DNA of 35,744 nucleotides, from contig JAEYUC010000018.1 in assembly GCA_023433705.1 (NCBI GenBank), positions 1 through 35,744 on the forward strand, read 5' to 3'. Within the stretch, counting starts at the first letter, position 1; each line of letters starts with the position of its first letter. Below the pieces are notes generated by a model that made no database searches, was not told the DNA's origin, and saw only the letters and a program-made list of their open reading frames with translations. A program made the position numbers and the translations under genes. Below are positions 15,609-25,025 of the stretch, in pieces. Origin of the DNA: Pseudomonadota bacterium. GTDB taxonomy: Bacteria > Pseudomonadota > Gammaproteobacteria > Steroidobacterales > Steroidobacteraceae.

Positions 15609-16826
15609 CTAGACACCTGGCAGCGGAGCAGGGAGTAACAAGGTGGTCGCGATTCCGGGAAGCGGTGGAGTCATCCAGCGGCGCGAACGACCTGCGCCAT
15701 AGGCCTGTACCTTTCCAGCCGCCGCGAGATCGTCGAGCGCGCGCTGTACGCTGCGTTGACTGGTTCCGAGCGCCAGCGCCAATGCCGACGTGGGCCAGGA
15801 CTCGCCATCCGCCAGAAACGCCAGCACGGCGGCGTGCCCTTCTTCCATCGGCCGCGCCAGCACGACGACCTGTCGGGTTTTCGGCTTCAGCACGAAGCCC
15901 GCCTTCGTAGCCAAGACGTCGGCAACACCTTTCAGAGCCTTTCGCAGCCGGCCGATTTCGACGCGCAGCCGCGCGCGCAAGGATTCATCCGCGCTCTCGA
16001 TGCGGAACGCGCGGCGCACGAGCTCGTCGCGCGATACGTCGTCGGGCCAGGCTTCGGCCAATGCGCGGGCGAGCGTAAAAAGTACCGCGCGTCCCGCGAG
16101 CGCGATCACTTTACCGTCGGCGCGCACGGCATACCGACAGTCATCGAAGATCAGCGCTTTCGAAGCGAACGTGGCCTCGACTTCTGCAAGCGTCACGACG
16201 CGATTCTCGCCCCGCGCGAGCAATCGCGCGGCGGGCGCATCGAGGATGCGCGCGGCTGCTTCGACTTCGGCGACGAGCGCCGGAATGCCAGCCACGTGTG
16301 CAGCGTCCATCGCGCGAGCCAGCGCCGCGCGCGCGAGCCGGGTCCGGATGCGCCGAATGGCAATACCCGCGACGATGAGTTCGTGCGTGGCCTTGAGTGC
16401 CGGCGTCAACGCCGTGCGTTCGATCTCGATCAACAGCGCGTCGGCATCGTCGAGCCTGCCTATCAACAGCAATCGGCGGATCTGTAGATAGCGCGCGTGC
16501 GCGGCATTCAGCCGGTCACCGTGTTGCTCGAGGATCTTTCGGGCGGCCTCCAATTGTTTCGGCGGCCACCCCAGGTCGCGCGAGGCGAGCGAAAGCTCCG
16601 CCTCGGCAACGATGCACCGCGCACGGGCCACGGACTCCCTCGCGCCAAACGCCCGCGCCGCCGCGCGAACCAGCTCCTTCGCACGCCGAAAATCCCCGAT
16701 CTGGGCCATCGCGATACCGCGCAACGCGAGTGCCGGCGCATCCTTGCGCAACGCAATCCGGTTGAGCGCGCCAAGTGGGTCGCCGGCGGCCAGCGCGCGC
16801 GCCGCGGCGGTGATCAGCGAGTCCAT
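15609..16826 (-). CDS. Transcription regulator: helical repeats plus two winged-helix domains
   Basis: 405 residues. Residues 1-200 are Ala/Arg/Leu-rich TPR-like helices. Residues about 220-315 form an OmpR-type winged helix (VSRDELVRRAF, then LRARLRVEIGRLRKALKG and ATKAGFVLKP, as in SARP/OmpR C-terminal domains). Residues 330-390 form a second, MarR/GntR-type winged helix (LALALGTSQRSVQRALDDLAAAGKV). No phosphoreceiver domain is present. It is divergent from the DUF899-DUF2182 pair across a 101-bp gap that holds an inverted repeat, so it is the obvious candidate regulator of that pair and of itself. The ligand is unknown. The ATG is poorly served by a Shine-Dalgarno site. Confidence 0.83.
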   Translation of the reverse strand: MDSLITAAARALAAGDPLGALNRIALRKDAPALALRGIAMAQIGDFRRAKELVRAAARAFGARESVARARCIVAEAELSLASRDLGWPPKQLEAARKILEQHGDRLNAAHARYLQIRRLLLIGRLDDADALLIEIERTALTPALKATHELIVAGIAIRRIRTRLARAALARAMDAAHVAGIPALVAEVEAAARILDAPAARLLARGENRVVTLAEVEATFASKALIFDDCRYAVRADGKVIALAGRAVLFTLARALAEAWPDDVSRDELVRRAFRIESADESLRARLRVEIGRLRKALKGVADVLATKAGFVLKPKTRQVVVLARPMEEGHAAVLAFLADGESWPTSALALALGTSQRSVQRALDDLAAAGKVQAYGAGRSRRWMTPPLPGIATTLLLPAPLPGV

Positions 16827-16886
16827 CGGGTTGAACTACCGTGTGCCTAATCTCGACAAAGATGTCACTCCCGCCACTTGCGCCCC

Positions 16887-16904
16887 GCGCTCGATAATGA
16901 GCGC
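16887..16904. promoter_or_regulatory. Candidate operator overlapping a -10 box
   Basis: GCGCTC-GATAAT-GAGCGC is a perfect 6-bp inverted repeat whose centre, GATAAT, matches 5/6 of a -10 hexamer for the DUF899 gene (start 16928). A repressor bound here would block that promoter. No good -35 box is visible 17 bp upstream, consistent with activator dependence or chance. Confidence 0.45.
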
Positions 16905-16927
16905 CTCGATCAACGAAGGAGCCCATC

Positions 16928-17710
16928 ATGACTCACGAAATCGGAACTCGCGAACAATGGCTGAAAGCCCGACTCGATCTGCTGCAGGCCGAGAAGGAAC
17001 ACGTGCGGCAGGCGGACGAGCTCGCGCGTCGCCGCCGGGCGCTGCCGTGGGTGCGCGTCGAAAAAGACTATTCATTCGACGCCGAGCAGGGCAGGGTGTC
17101 GTTGAAGGACCTGTTCCGCGGGCGCTCGCAGCTGCTCGTCTATCACTTCATGTTTGGTCCCACGTGGGCGCAGGGTTGCCCGTCGTGCTCGGCGATTGCC
17201 GACGGCTTCGACGGCATCGCGGTGCACCTCGAGAACCACGATGTGTCGCTGACCGCGGTGTCGCGCGCGCCCATCGCCAAGCTATCGGGCTACCGCAAGC
17301 GCATGGGCTGGACCTTCCCGTGGGTTTCCGCCGCCGACAGCGCATTCAACTTCGACTTCAACGTGTCGTTCACCGAAGAGCAGCAGCGCACCGGTGACAT
17401 CGAATACAACTACGCGCGCAACGCGCACGCGATGGACAAGATCGAGGAAGTGCCGCCGGTGGTGGCGGCGATTGCGAAGGATGCTGGCACCGATCCGGCG
17501 AGCTTCACCCGCGATCGCCCGGGAATGAGCGCCTTCATCCAGAAGGACGGCGCTATCTACCACACGTACTCCGCCTACGCACGCGGCCTCGACCCGCTGT
17601 GGAACATGTACCAGTGGCTGGACCGCGCGCCGCTGGGACGCAACGAAAGCGGCGTCTGGTGGAAGCGCAACGATGAGTACGGCGCGGCGGATCGCGCGAG
17701 TGTGGCGTGA
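16928..17710 (+). CDS. DUF899 family thioredoxin-like protein
   Basis: 260 residues, AAGGAG 7 nt before the ATG. The family signature is clear: an N-terminal EQWLKARLDLLQAEKE helix, LPWVRVEKDYSFD, and LVYHFMFGPTWAQGCPSCS with a CPSC pair at the position of the thioredoxin CxxC, then SRAPIAKLSGYRKRMGWTFPW and YHTYSAYARGLD. DUF899 proteins are cytoplasmic and widespread; a redox or peroxiredoxin-like role is suspected but not established. Its stop overlaps the next start (GTGA), so the two are coupled. Length is normal for the family. Confidence 0.93.
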   Translation: MTHEIGTREQWLKARLDLLQAEKEHVRQADELARRRRALPWVRVEKDYSFDAEQGRVSLKDLFRGRSQLLVYHFMFGPTWAQGCPSCSAIADGFDGIAVHLENHDVSLTAVSRAPIAKLSGYRKRMGWTFPWVSAADSAFNFDFNVSFTEEQQRTGDIEYNYARNAHAMDKIEEVPPVVAAIAKDAGTDPASFTRDRPGMSAFIQKDGAIYHTYSAYARGLDPLWNMYQWLDRAPLGRNESGVWWKRNDEYGAADRASVA

Positions 17711-18477
17711 ACGCAGACCGGGCATTTCACTCGACGGTGGCGCTGGTGTTCGCGGCCAGCGCCGCCGTCACCATCGCGTGGTGCGGCTCCATGTCCGCGA
17801 TGCCGGGCATGGACATGCCGGGTGGATGGACCATGTCGATGGCCTGGATGCGCATGCCGGGGCAGGGCTGGCTAAACTTCGCCGGCACGTTCCTCGGCAT
17901 GTGGTCGATGATGATGCTCGCGATGATGATGCCGGTGGCCGTGCCGATGCTGGCGCGCTATCGCCGCGCCGTGCGCGCGCGCAACGTCGATGCGCTCACC
18001 GCATGGGTGGCTGTCGGATACTTCACCATGTGGACGTTGTCAGGCGCGGTGCTCTTTCCCATTGGCATCGTATTCGCCGAATGGAGCATGCGATCGCCGG
18101 CCGTCTCGCGAGTGGCGCCGGTGCTTGCGGCACTGGTGTTGCTGTCCGCCGGCGCCTCGCAGTTCACGTCCTGGAAGTCGCGCTTGCTCGCCTGCTGCCG
18201 TCATTCCATCGACTGCTCCCGGGACACTCACCCAGACTACCGCTCTGCCTGGCGTCATGGCCTGAGAATCGGCCTGCGATGCATCTGGTGCTGCGCGCCC
18301 CTCACCGCCGTACTGCTGGTGACCGGCGTCATGGACCTGCGCGCGATGGCGCTCGTGACACTCGCCATCTGCGCCGAACGATTGCTGCCCGCCGGCGTCG
18401 GCGGAGCGCGAGTGGTCGGTGCGATCCTGCTGTTGGTGGGCGTCCGCTACTTGCTCGATGCCGCGATACCGGGCTGA
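17707..18477 (+). CDS. DUF2182 family integral membrane protein
   Basis: 256 residues starting with GTG inside the GTGA overlap with the DUF899 gene. The family hallmark WSMMMLAMMMPVAVPMLARY is present, along with a Met-rich N-terminal loop (SAMPGMDMPGGWTMSMAWMR) and about six transmembrane segments. A Cys/His-containing loop (LACCRHSIDCSRDTH) and IWCCAP lie between later segments and could bind metal; DUF2182 is described as a predicted metal-binding membrane protein. DUF2182 genes often neighbour DUF1326 or DUF899 genes. The stop is one base from the stop of the convergent gene. Confidence 0.9.
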   Translation: MNADRAFHSTVALVFAASAAVTIAWCGSMSAMPGMDMPGGWTMSMAWMRMPGQGWLNFAGTFLGMWSMMMLAMMMPVAVPMLARYRRAVRARNVDALTAWVAVGYFTMWTLSGAVLFPIGIVFAEWSMRSPAVSRVAPVLAALVLLSAGASQFTSWKSRLLACCRHSIDCSRDTHPDYRSAWRHGLRIGLRCIWCCAPLTAVLLVTGVMDLRAMALVTLAICAERLLPAGVGGARVVGAILLLVGVRYLLDAAIPG

Positions 18478-18478
18478 C

Positions 18479-19927
18479 CTATCTACTGGCGGCAGGGCCA
18501 GGACCGTTCTTTTTCGCGTATTGCTGCAGCAACGGCAACAAGACTTCGCTGCAATCCCCCTGGTTCTTGCTTGCGCAGACCGGCAATAGCTGCGGGTGGA
18601 CGGGCGCGCCGTGCTCGAGCAAAGCCCGCAGAACGTCACGTCGCTGATCGTCCTTTTCCGACGTGGCCATGAAGACCAGCGAACCTACGAGTGACTCGTT
18701 GCGGCAGCTCCCATTGACATCCGCGCCGGCTTCGAGCTGCGAGCGAACGATCGCGGGATTGAGCTGATTGATGCCATTGCAGAGTGCATTGCGCCCATAT
18801 GTGTCCTGTTCTTCCGGATGCACATACTCTTCGAGGAATGGTTTCAGCTGTTGATACTGCGGCCTGCTCGCCGCGTGTACCGCGATAGACGTGTAATCGC
18901 CGTTCAGCAGCGCATCAGCGCGTTTGACGAGGTGCGCATTCTGACTGCTCGGGCCCGCACTGATCTTCGCGGCCTGCATCAGGTACGCCTGAGCGAGCAA
19001 CATCCGATTCTCTTCCAGCCCCAGGCAGTTTCCCTTCTGCATGCGCGGTGACTCGAGCAGCGTGATCACGTCCGCGAACCGACCCTCTGCCTCGCTGAGC
19101 CAGAACGCGAGCTCGTGCGCCTTGCAGGCCATGCCCGCATTCGAATCGATGTCGAGCGCCGCGCGCAGCACTTCCTCGAATTCCTTCGAACCCTGATTGG
19201 GCGCATGTTTGGCGATCTCCACGGCCTGCTCGCGCGCATTGGGTGGAAAGGCGGGATTGCGGGCGATCTCGAGGGCGCGCGCACGCACGTCGGTCGACGG
19301 GTTACGGAATACCTCGACGCGCATGCGATTGAGGTAGATCCACATGTCGTTCGGCGACCTTTGCTCCGTCTCGTCGAGCAGGTGTGCGACTTCATCCAGG
19401 CGTTCCTGTTCAAAGCGAATGCCCGCCAGCAGCACCTTGGCCGAGACGAAATCGGGGTGAGCGGAAATCACGTCATCGAGCACGAGTTCGGCGCGCTGCA
19501 TTCCCATCGTCATCCACGTCATGCGCGCGACGATGTATTGTGCATTGCGATTTGCCGGGTCCGCCTGCAGTACCGTCGCGAGCTGCTTGTGCGCACGCTG
19601 CATGCAGCCTGAGCTCATGAGCCTGTTCGCAAGCCGCAGCTCAGGCTCCGTGATATCCGGGATTTCGACCAACCGGCGACCACGAAACGTCACGGGCTCG
19701 TTGACTTTCACCTGGGCGCAACTCGGATCGTCAGAGCCAATGACCTGGGAAAGCATCGCGAAGTCCACCTTCGGCGGCGGCGCCGCCGGCGCCGGGCAGC
19801 CATAGGCCTTGCGCAGTTCGGGCGGCACCGTCTTGCACTTCAGCGGCGCCATATCGTCCTGCGCGAGTGCCGACGCCGGGAAAATGACAAGCAGGGCGAT
19901 GATCGCGATGCAAAACGAGGTTTTCAT
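18479..19927 (-). CDS. Exported TPR and ankyrin-repeat protein
   Basis: 482 residues from MKTSFCIAIIA, which gives a clean signal peptide cleaved after ASALAQ; the frame could start 57 nt earlier but that adds a charged stretch before the signal. Residues 120-340 are TPR-like helices (ATVLQADPANRNAQYIVARM, VISAHPDFVSAKVLLAGIRF). The C-terminal 110 residues carry two ankyrin-type repeats (GRNALCNGINQLNPAIVRSQ, LEAGADVNGSC, LRALLEHGAPV). The cysteines may be disulfide-bonded. A periplasmic scaffold is likely. Its stop codon faces the DUF2182 stop across a single base, leaving no room for a terminator. Confidence 0.83.
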   Translation of the reverse strand: MKTSFCIAIIALLVIFPASALAQDDMAPLKCKTVPPELRKAYGCPAPAAPPPKVDFAMLSQVIGSDDPSCAQVKVNEPVTFRGRRLVEIPDITEPELRLANRLMSSGCMQRAHKQLATVLQADPANRNAQYIVARMTWMTMGMQRAELVLDDVISAHPDFVSAKVLLAGIRFEQERLDEVAHLLDETEQRSPNDMWIYLNRMRVEVFRNPSTDVRARALEIARNPAFPPNAREQAVEIAKHAPNQGSKEFEEVLRAALDIDSNAGMACKAHELAFWLSEAEGRFADVITLLESPRMQKGNCLGLEENRMLLAQAYLMQAAKISAGPSSQNAHLVKRADALLNGDYTSIAVHAASRPQYQQLKPFLEEYVHPEEQDTYGRNALCNGINQLNPAIVRSQLEAGADVNGSCRNESLVGSLVFMATSEKDDQRRDVLRALLEHGAPVHPQLLPVCASKNQGDCSEVLLPLLQQYAKKNGPGPAASR

Positions 19928-20075
19928 GGTGACGCAGGTTCTCCGATCACGTCGGAATAGTGTGAGAACAGTGTCACGACGCAAGCGCCTGGCCTAACTC
20001 TGGATTTATCTCTCCAGCAGGTGTCGAATCGGGCCTCCGCCGTTCGACTGCGTAGTAGCTACCTAGGAGAAGCCC

Positions 20076-20453
20076 ATGTCCCGATATGTAGACGGATTCG
20101 TCCTGCCCATCCCGAAGAAGAAGCTCGCCCGCTACCGCCAGATTGCCCGCCTGTCCGCCAAGGTCTGGCGTGATCACGGAGCCCTCGAGTACGTCGAGTG
20201 CGTCGCCGACCAGCTCACCAGCAAGCACGACGGCAAGACCTACACCTCGCTCTTTCCAAAACTCGCCAAGGTGAAAGCGGGCGAGGTCGTGGTGTTTTCC
20301 TGGATCACCTACAAGTCGAAGGCCGACAAGAACCGCATCATGAAGAAGGTGATGGCGGATCCGCGCCTCGCCGACATGATGAATCCCGCCAGCATGCCGT
20401 TCGACATGGGCCGCATGGCATGGGCGGGATTCAAGCCGTTCGTCGAAGCGTAG
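20076..20453 (+). CDS. DUF1428 family protein (YbaA-like)
   Basis: 125 residues, AGGAG 5 nt before the ATG. The family core is intact: MSRYVDGFVLPIPKKKLARY, ARLSAKVWRDHGALEYVECV, VVVFSWITYKSKADKNRI, and MPFDMGRMAWAGFKPFVE. These are small cytoplasmic proteins with a dimeric ferredoxin-like (ABM-type) fold, in vivo function unknown. Single gene with its own promoter region (19928-20075), divergent from the TPR/ankyrin gene. Length is typical. Confidence 0.95.
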   Translation: MSRYVDGFVLPIPKKKLARYRQIARLSAKVWRDHGALEYVECVADQLTSKHDGKTYTSLFPKLAKVKAGEVVVFSWITYKSKADKNRIMKKVMADPRLADMMNPASMPFDMGRMAWAGFKPFVEA

Positions 20454-20496
20454 CCTGAGCCCGCGGGGTAGCTGGCGTGGAAATGAAACCGGCAGG

Positions 20497-20523
20497 CCCC
20501 GGCGCTTCGGGTGAGCGCCGAGG
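20497..20523. terminator. Hairpin between convergent genes, possible terminator
   Basis: CCCCGGCGCT-TCGGGTG-AGCGCCGAGG forms a 10-bp stem with one mismatch in the 90-bp gap between the DUF1428 stop and the large lipoprotein stop. No T-run follows on either strand, so any termination would be weak or factor-assisted. Confidence 0.35.
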
Positions 20524-20543
20524 CCCGAAAAGCAGATCGCTTG

Positions 20544-23500
20544 CTACCTGCGGGGCTCGATTCGCACCGGCACCTGCAGGGCAGGAGTCACGCGGCCTTC
20601 ACTGTCGAAATAGCGGACGTAGAGTACGCGATCGCCGGCATGCCTCGGTCTCCATTCGATCTCCTCGCGGGTGATGTCGCCGCCCGACACGCCCTGCACG
20701 GCCCGCGACAGGATCATCGGCGCGCCGAGTGCCGGATCACCGTCGAATACCTGCAGTATGCCGTGTTCGCGGGAAAGTCCCCCGGCGCGCAGCCCGACGC
20801 TGGCTCGCAAGCTCTCGCCCTCGCCAACCGTGAGCCGAGGAACCGTGCCGGTCTTGTGAAACGAGGTAGATAGTCCCCATGGGTCCGCGCCGATGAGGCT
20901 GAGCTGGACCGCCGGATCGCGCCGCATCGACTTCGATACCAGCCGCCGGTTCTGCTTGTTGGACGCCGATTGGGCCACCTGCAACGAAGGCGCCACGCGC
21001 ACCAGGGCCCACCCGCGGTTGTTCTGCCCCTTCTCGAGTTGTGGATCGATCACGGCATCCTGCGGACTTCGCAGCGGATCGTCGTGACGATCGTTGAGCT
21101 CGTGGGTCTCGTTGGCGATGGCGTTGTCCGGGTCGAGCGTCACGTAGATCAGGTAGTCCTTCAGCGACTCCGACGAAGTCGCGCCGAATGACGATGTGTC
21201 CCAGATCACGAACGCGCTCGTGATGTGACCGTTGGGCGCATCCTCGAACTGTCCGCGGTACGGCAGGAAATCGATGCTCGTCCGCCCGATCGGCATCACC
21301 GGGCCCACGGGTTCGCCGTTCTCGTAGCCCTGCGCCTCGAACTCCACGGTCAGTGATCCGATCGCGCTCGCCACGCTGAGGTTCATCACCTGCACTTCGA
21401 GCTGCACGGCATCGCCGGCGCGCGGCGCGGCGGTGAGCAGCGAACCCACGCTTTGCGAAGGGCGCGCAGGATCCATGCCCGCGCCATCGCGCACGAAGAA
21501 GCCCTTGATGCGGTTGCGGGTGAAATCGGCATTGAGCTCGAACGAATCGCCATTTCTCACGATTCGCAGCGGCAGGTTGAGCGCCGCGTCCGGCGTCGAG
21601 TAGTTCTGGCGCCAGAAGCTCGCGGCGGTGCCTTCCGTGCTCACCTGGTAAGACACCTGCAACCCGCCGCCAGGTTCGAAGCCGAAGGTCGGTCGTATGC
21701 GGTACGAGCGCTGGATCGGGATGCTCGATGGCACGTGCAAGGCGATCTTGGTCTTCGATCCGAGTGTGTTCTCGGAGATCGTTTCGTTCTCGAAGCTCGC
21801 CTCCGCCTTGATTTCGGTCTCGAAGCTTTTCTCCAGATCCACGACTCCCTTCGCCTTGCCCTTGAACTGCATCTTCGACTTGAGGCCCGCCTTGATGGTG
21901 TCGGTGTTCTTGATCGTGTTGCCGCGTTGCACCTGCTGGTCGAACTGCAGCTCGCTCGAATAGGAAATGCCGCCGACCTGCAGTTCCTCCGCGACGTCGA
22001 TGGGATCGCTGAGACTGACGAGCTCGCCGGCCATGAAATCCTCGCCCGCGTTGATTCTCGCCACCTGTTGCAGGAAGCCGTTCACGTTGGTGATGCAGCC
22101 GTTGATGTCGCCATCCTGGAGTGGACGGCAGGGACGACTGCCATCCGGCTCCTCCGGGACGTAGCGCCCCAGGAATTCGAACAATTCCCCGATGTCCTGG
22201 GTCTCGCCTGCGATGGCCGGGTAGCTCAGGATGTTGCCGATCTGATGCGTGGGCTGATAAGCATCGCTCGCCGATCCCGGACCGATCGAAATGACAGGTT
22301 CACCGGGAATCGCCACTTCCAGGTAGGCGTTCCGGGACAGCGCCGTCGGCGAGGTGGCGCTGCCTTCGACGCGGCCGCCGGAAGCCGGGAACCGCCAGAA
22401 ATCGGTCGACTGCACTTTCGTCCACACGACGTCGTCGTCCACCGCTCCAGTAGTTTGAGTCAGCGACACGTTCGTCTGTGTGCGCGTGAAGTTCTCCTGC
22501 GAGCTGCGGTGCTCGATCTCGAGGGACAGCTCCTGCTCGGCCTTGACCGACCCCGGCGACGCCTTGCCGCTACCCTGGTTGCCGGCGCCACCGCCACCGT
22601 CGTCGCCACCGCCCACGCCGGCGCTCCAGCCCACCGCGATCCGTGCGCCGAGCATCCAGTCGGTCTTCAGCCTGCGATCGATGCTGCCGTCGTTCGAAGT
22701 TGTCTGGGCGAATTCCGCGTAGAAGTTGTCGCGCATGCTCACGTCGACGATGCCGCCGAGGGCGCGCAGGAAATCGACGTGTTTCGGCGGCTGCTGCAGG
22801 ACGACGTTCTGCGTTTCGAAGTTCACGAGCGTGTAGTGCAGGTCCGCGTCACCGAGGAACAGTCGACGGCATTTCTGCGTACCCGACGACGCCTGGTAGC
22901 AGCGAGTCGACTCGTAGTAGGCCGCATCGCCATTGCTGTCCGCGGCCAGCAGGACGGGAATCTCGTCGATGTCGGCATCGAGAGGTCCGGTATTGACGTA
23001 GCTCTCTCCGCCGTAAGCGATCGTCACGGCGGAAAGCGTCGAGAGTTGGGGCTCGGCCACGTAGAACGAGGGCATTTCACCCAGCAAGGGACTTGAACTG
23101 ACGTTCTGGCAGGACTGCGCGTATCGGCTCTCGCCAATGGGTCCCAGGCCGCGGTAATCCACGAGGCCATTGCGGCTGCTCACCAGTCCGCCCGTGACCA
23201 GCGCCGCACGTGAAAGGTTGTTAGTGGGTTCGCGCTCCCGCAGGCCGAGGTCTCCCGGCCAGGGTGGCGTTTGCCGGGCGGGACCGAACCACAGGTTGCC
23301 CGCGAACGGATCGCTGATGAACGCGAAAAGGCTCTGCACCACCGGCCCTCGATCCGTGTCGGCCAGCACGATCAATCCCAGCGATTCGCAACTCTGGGTC
23401 ACGGGCTGACCGCCCTGCACGACGCGGCCGATCTGCGCGCGCACCGGAGAATCCGGCAGGATCGTGAGTCCGACTTCCACGTTCGCCGCGTCGCGGAAGC

Positions 23501-25025
23501 TGCCGAAGTCGAATAGATCGTCACCGACTCGCGAGGGCGGTCCATCATCGCCATGGATCGATTCGAGCCGCCAGGCCTCCTGGTACATGCGCCCGTTCTC
23601 TTGCCTGACGGCCATGACGACGTCGAACGTCGCCAGCGGCGTATCCATTCCGAACTGTTCACCGCGTCCGACGATGAGATCCCACCCGCCGGCGGCGACC
23701 GCCGCCTCGGTCAGCGGCTGCGGCAGGGCGTGATGCATCGTGTGCTCGAGCGCGCGGACATCCGAGCGCGGATCGGCGTCACCACTGGCGCCGCGCGTGT
23801 GCCGGTAACGGAACACGTCGAGACTGATGCGCCGGTTCGAATCCACGTAGGCCACGACCAGGTGCGGCCCGGGCATGTTGCTGAAGAGTGCGTCGCCATG
23901 CGCGACCACGAGGCGGCTCTCCGGGTGCATCGCCGTCGTCGTGAGCGCCGACAATTCGCTGGTCGGGCCGGGTACCGGCCCTTCGCGAAACTCGGGAATC
24001 ATCACGTCTTCGAAGCTCAGCACGCGCACGCGCGCGCGCAGCTCACCGCCCGACATCTCGGCGTGCGCCACCGCCACTTCGTCGTGATAGCGGAAGTTCC
24101 TGCCCGCCGGGGGCGTCATGGCCCGCGTGCCGCTCACTTCCTCGAATGCGTCGAGATCGAATACACCGACGGCGAAGGGACCCTGCGCCGCCGTCGACGG
24201 AAGGGCGAGCGTGGCGACCTGGCTCTGTCCCGGATTGAGTAGTTCGATCACTTCGAGCCTGACCTGGTTGCCGGCGGTCGAGCGAGTCACGATCGCGGCC
24301 TGGTGCGGATTCGTGGACTGGATGCGACCCGCGGCGCCCGCGATCACGGTCAGGCCCGGGCCGCGCGCCGTGATTCGCGGCGCCGCCATCGCGGCGGGTG
24401 CGGCTACGTAGTTGTATTGCGAGACCGGCTCTTCGACGATGCCGTACACGAGCTGATCCCCGCCGCTGGCTCGGCCGATGATCACCAATTCGTCGTCGCG
24501 CTTGACCGCCGTGCGCCGGATGCGCCCGGCATAGGGATTCGTTTCACCGGCGCGCGCGGCCGCCGGACGCGGGGGCTCTGTGATCCGGATGCTCACGCTC
24601 GTGGTGCTGCGCAGCCCGGCCGAATCCGTCGCTTCGAGCCGGATGGTGTGGGTTCCAAGCGTGAGATTGGCAAGCGTGAGCGAGCCGCCGGTGCCGAGCT
24701 CGGCGCCGCCCGATGAACTCCAGACCAGGCGCGATCCGGTGATCGCTCCGTCTTCCGCATCGTCCGCGGAACCGCTGAATGTGACCGCTGTGCCGACGAT
24801 GAAACTGTTCCCGGTTGACGGTGACGCGATGCTGACGGTGGGCGCCCGGTTCACGGCAGGCGGTGAGGGCGGCGGAGCCGGCGGGGCCGGAGCCGCCGGC
24901 GGCGGCACGGCCGTTCCCGTGCTCTTGCCTCCGCCGCCGCAACCGCTCGTCACCACACCAAGGATGATGGCCAGGGCCGCGACCGAACGACCTCGACCCC
25001 ACTTCACGCCGCGTGTATTCGTCAT
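20544..25025 (-). CDS. Very large lipoprotein with Ig/PKD-like and CARDB-like domains
   Basis: 1493 residues, GGAGG 6 nt before the ATG. The lipobox is TSGC (Cys29), followed by a Gly and then a Pro/Ala-rich linker (residues 40-60). Residues 62-155 form a PKD/cadherin-like beta sandwich (RAPTVSIASPSTGNSF, FSGSADDAEDGAI, LEATDSAGLRSTTSVSI). Residues 165-880 look like beta-propeller or repeat structure with many DxDxD-type loops. A Gly/Asp-rich linker (GGGDDGGGGAGNQGSG) lies near 860-890. Residues about 1240-1370 resemble CARDB (VQLEVQVMNLSVASAIGSL; TLDPDNAIANETHELND). The C-terminus is another Ig-like unit. Likely an outer-membrane-anchored, surface or periplasmic protein. No catalytic motif is evident. 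No partner gene is adjacent. Confidence 0.87.
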   Translation of the reverse strand: MTNTRGVKWGRGRSVAALAIILGVVTSGCGGGGKSTGTAVPPPAAPAPPAPPPSPPAVNRAPTVSIASPSTGNSFIVGTAVTFSGSADDAEDGAITGSRLVWSSSGGAELGTGGSLTLANLTLGTHTIRLEATDSAGLRSTTSVSIRITEPPRPAAARAGETNPYAGRIRRTAVKRDDELVIIGRASGGDQLVYGIVEEPVSQYNYVAAPAAMAAPRITARGPGLTVIAGAAGRIQSTNPHQAAIVTRSTAGNQVRLEVIELLNPGQSQVATLALPSTAAQGPFAVGVFDLDAFEEVSGTRAMTPPAGRNFRYHDEVAVAHAEMSGGELRARVRVLSFEDVMIPEFREGPVPGPTSELSALTTTAMHPESRLVVAHGDALFSNMPGPHLVVAYVDSNRRISLDVFRYRHTRGASGDADPRSDVRALEHTMHHALPQPLTEAAVAAGGWDLIVGRGEQFGMDTPLATFDVVMAVRQENGRMYQEAWRLESIHGDDGPPSRVGDDLFDFGSFRDAANVEVGLTILPDSPVRAQIGRVVQGGQPVTQSCESLGLIVLADTDRGPVVQSLFAFISDPFAGNLWFGPARQTPPWPGDLGLREREPTNNLSRAALVTGGLVSSRNGLVDYRGLGPIGESRYAQSCQNVSSSPLLGEMPSFYVAEPQLSTLSAVTIAYGGESYVNTGPLDADIDEIPVLLAADSNGDAAYYESTRCYQASSGTQKCRRLFLGDADLHYTLVNFETQNVVLQQPPKHVDFLRALGGIVDVSMRDNFYAEFAQTTSNDGSIDRRLKTDWMLGARIAVGWSAGVGGGDDGGGGAGNQGSGKASPGSVKAEQELSLEIEHRSSQENFTRTQTNVSLTQTTGAVDDDVVWTKVQSTDFWRFPASGGRVEGSATSPTALSRNAYLEVAIPGEPVISIGPGSASDAYQPTHQIGNILSYPAIAGETQDIGELFEFLGRYVPEEPDGSRPCRPLQDGDINGCITNVNGFLQQVARINAGEDFMAGELVSLSDPIDVAEELQVGGISYSSELQFDQQVQRGNTIKNTDTIKAGLKSKMQFKGKAKGVVDLEKSFETEIKAEASFENETISENTLGSKTKIALHVPSSIPIQRSYRIRPTFGFEPGGGLQVSYQVSTEGTAASFWRQNYSTPDAALNLPLRIVRNGDSFELNADFTRNRIKGFFVRDGAGMDPARPSQSVGSLLTAAPRAGDAVQLEVQVMNLSVASAIGSLTVEFEAQGYENGEPVGPVMPIGRTSIDFLPYRGQFEDAPNGHITSAFVIWDTSSFGATSSESLKDYLIYVTLDPDNAIANETHELNDRHDDPLRSPQDAVIDPQLEKGQNNRGWALVRVAPSLQVAQSASNKQNRRLVSKSMRRDPAVQLSLIGADPWGLSTSFHKTGTVPRLTVGEGESLRASVGLRAGGLSREHGILQVFDGDPALGAPMILSRAVQGVSGGDITREEIEWRPRHAGDRVLYVRYFDSEGRVTPALQVPVRIEPRR

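Noticed and set aside
21453..23096. 547-codon plus-strand open frame inside the large lipoprotein gene
   Set aside because: Arg/His/Asp-rich antisense composition typical of a shadow frame in high-GC DNA; the lipoprotein frame on the other strand has signal, domains and Shine-Dalgarno.
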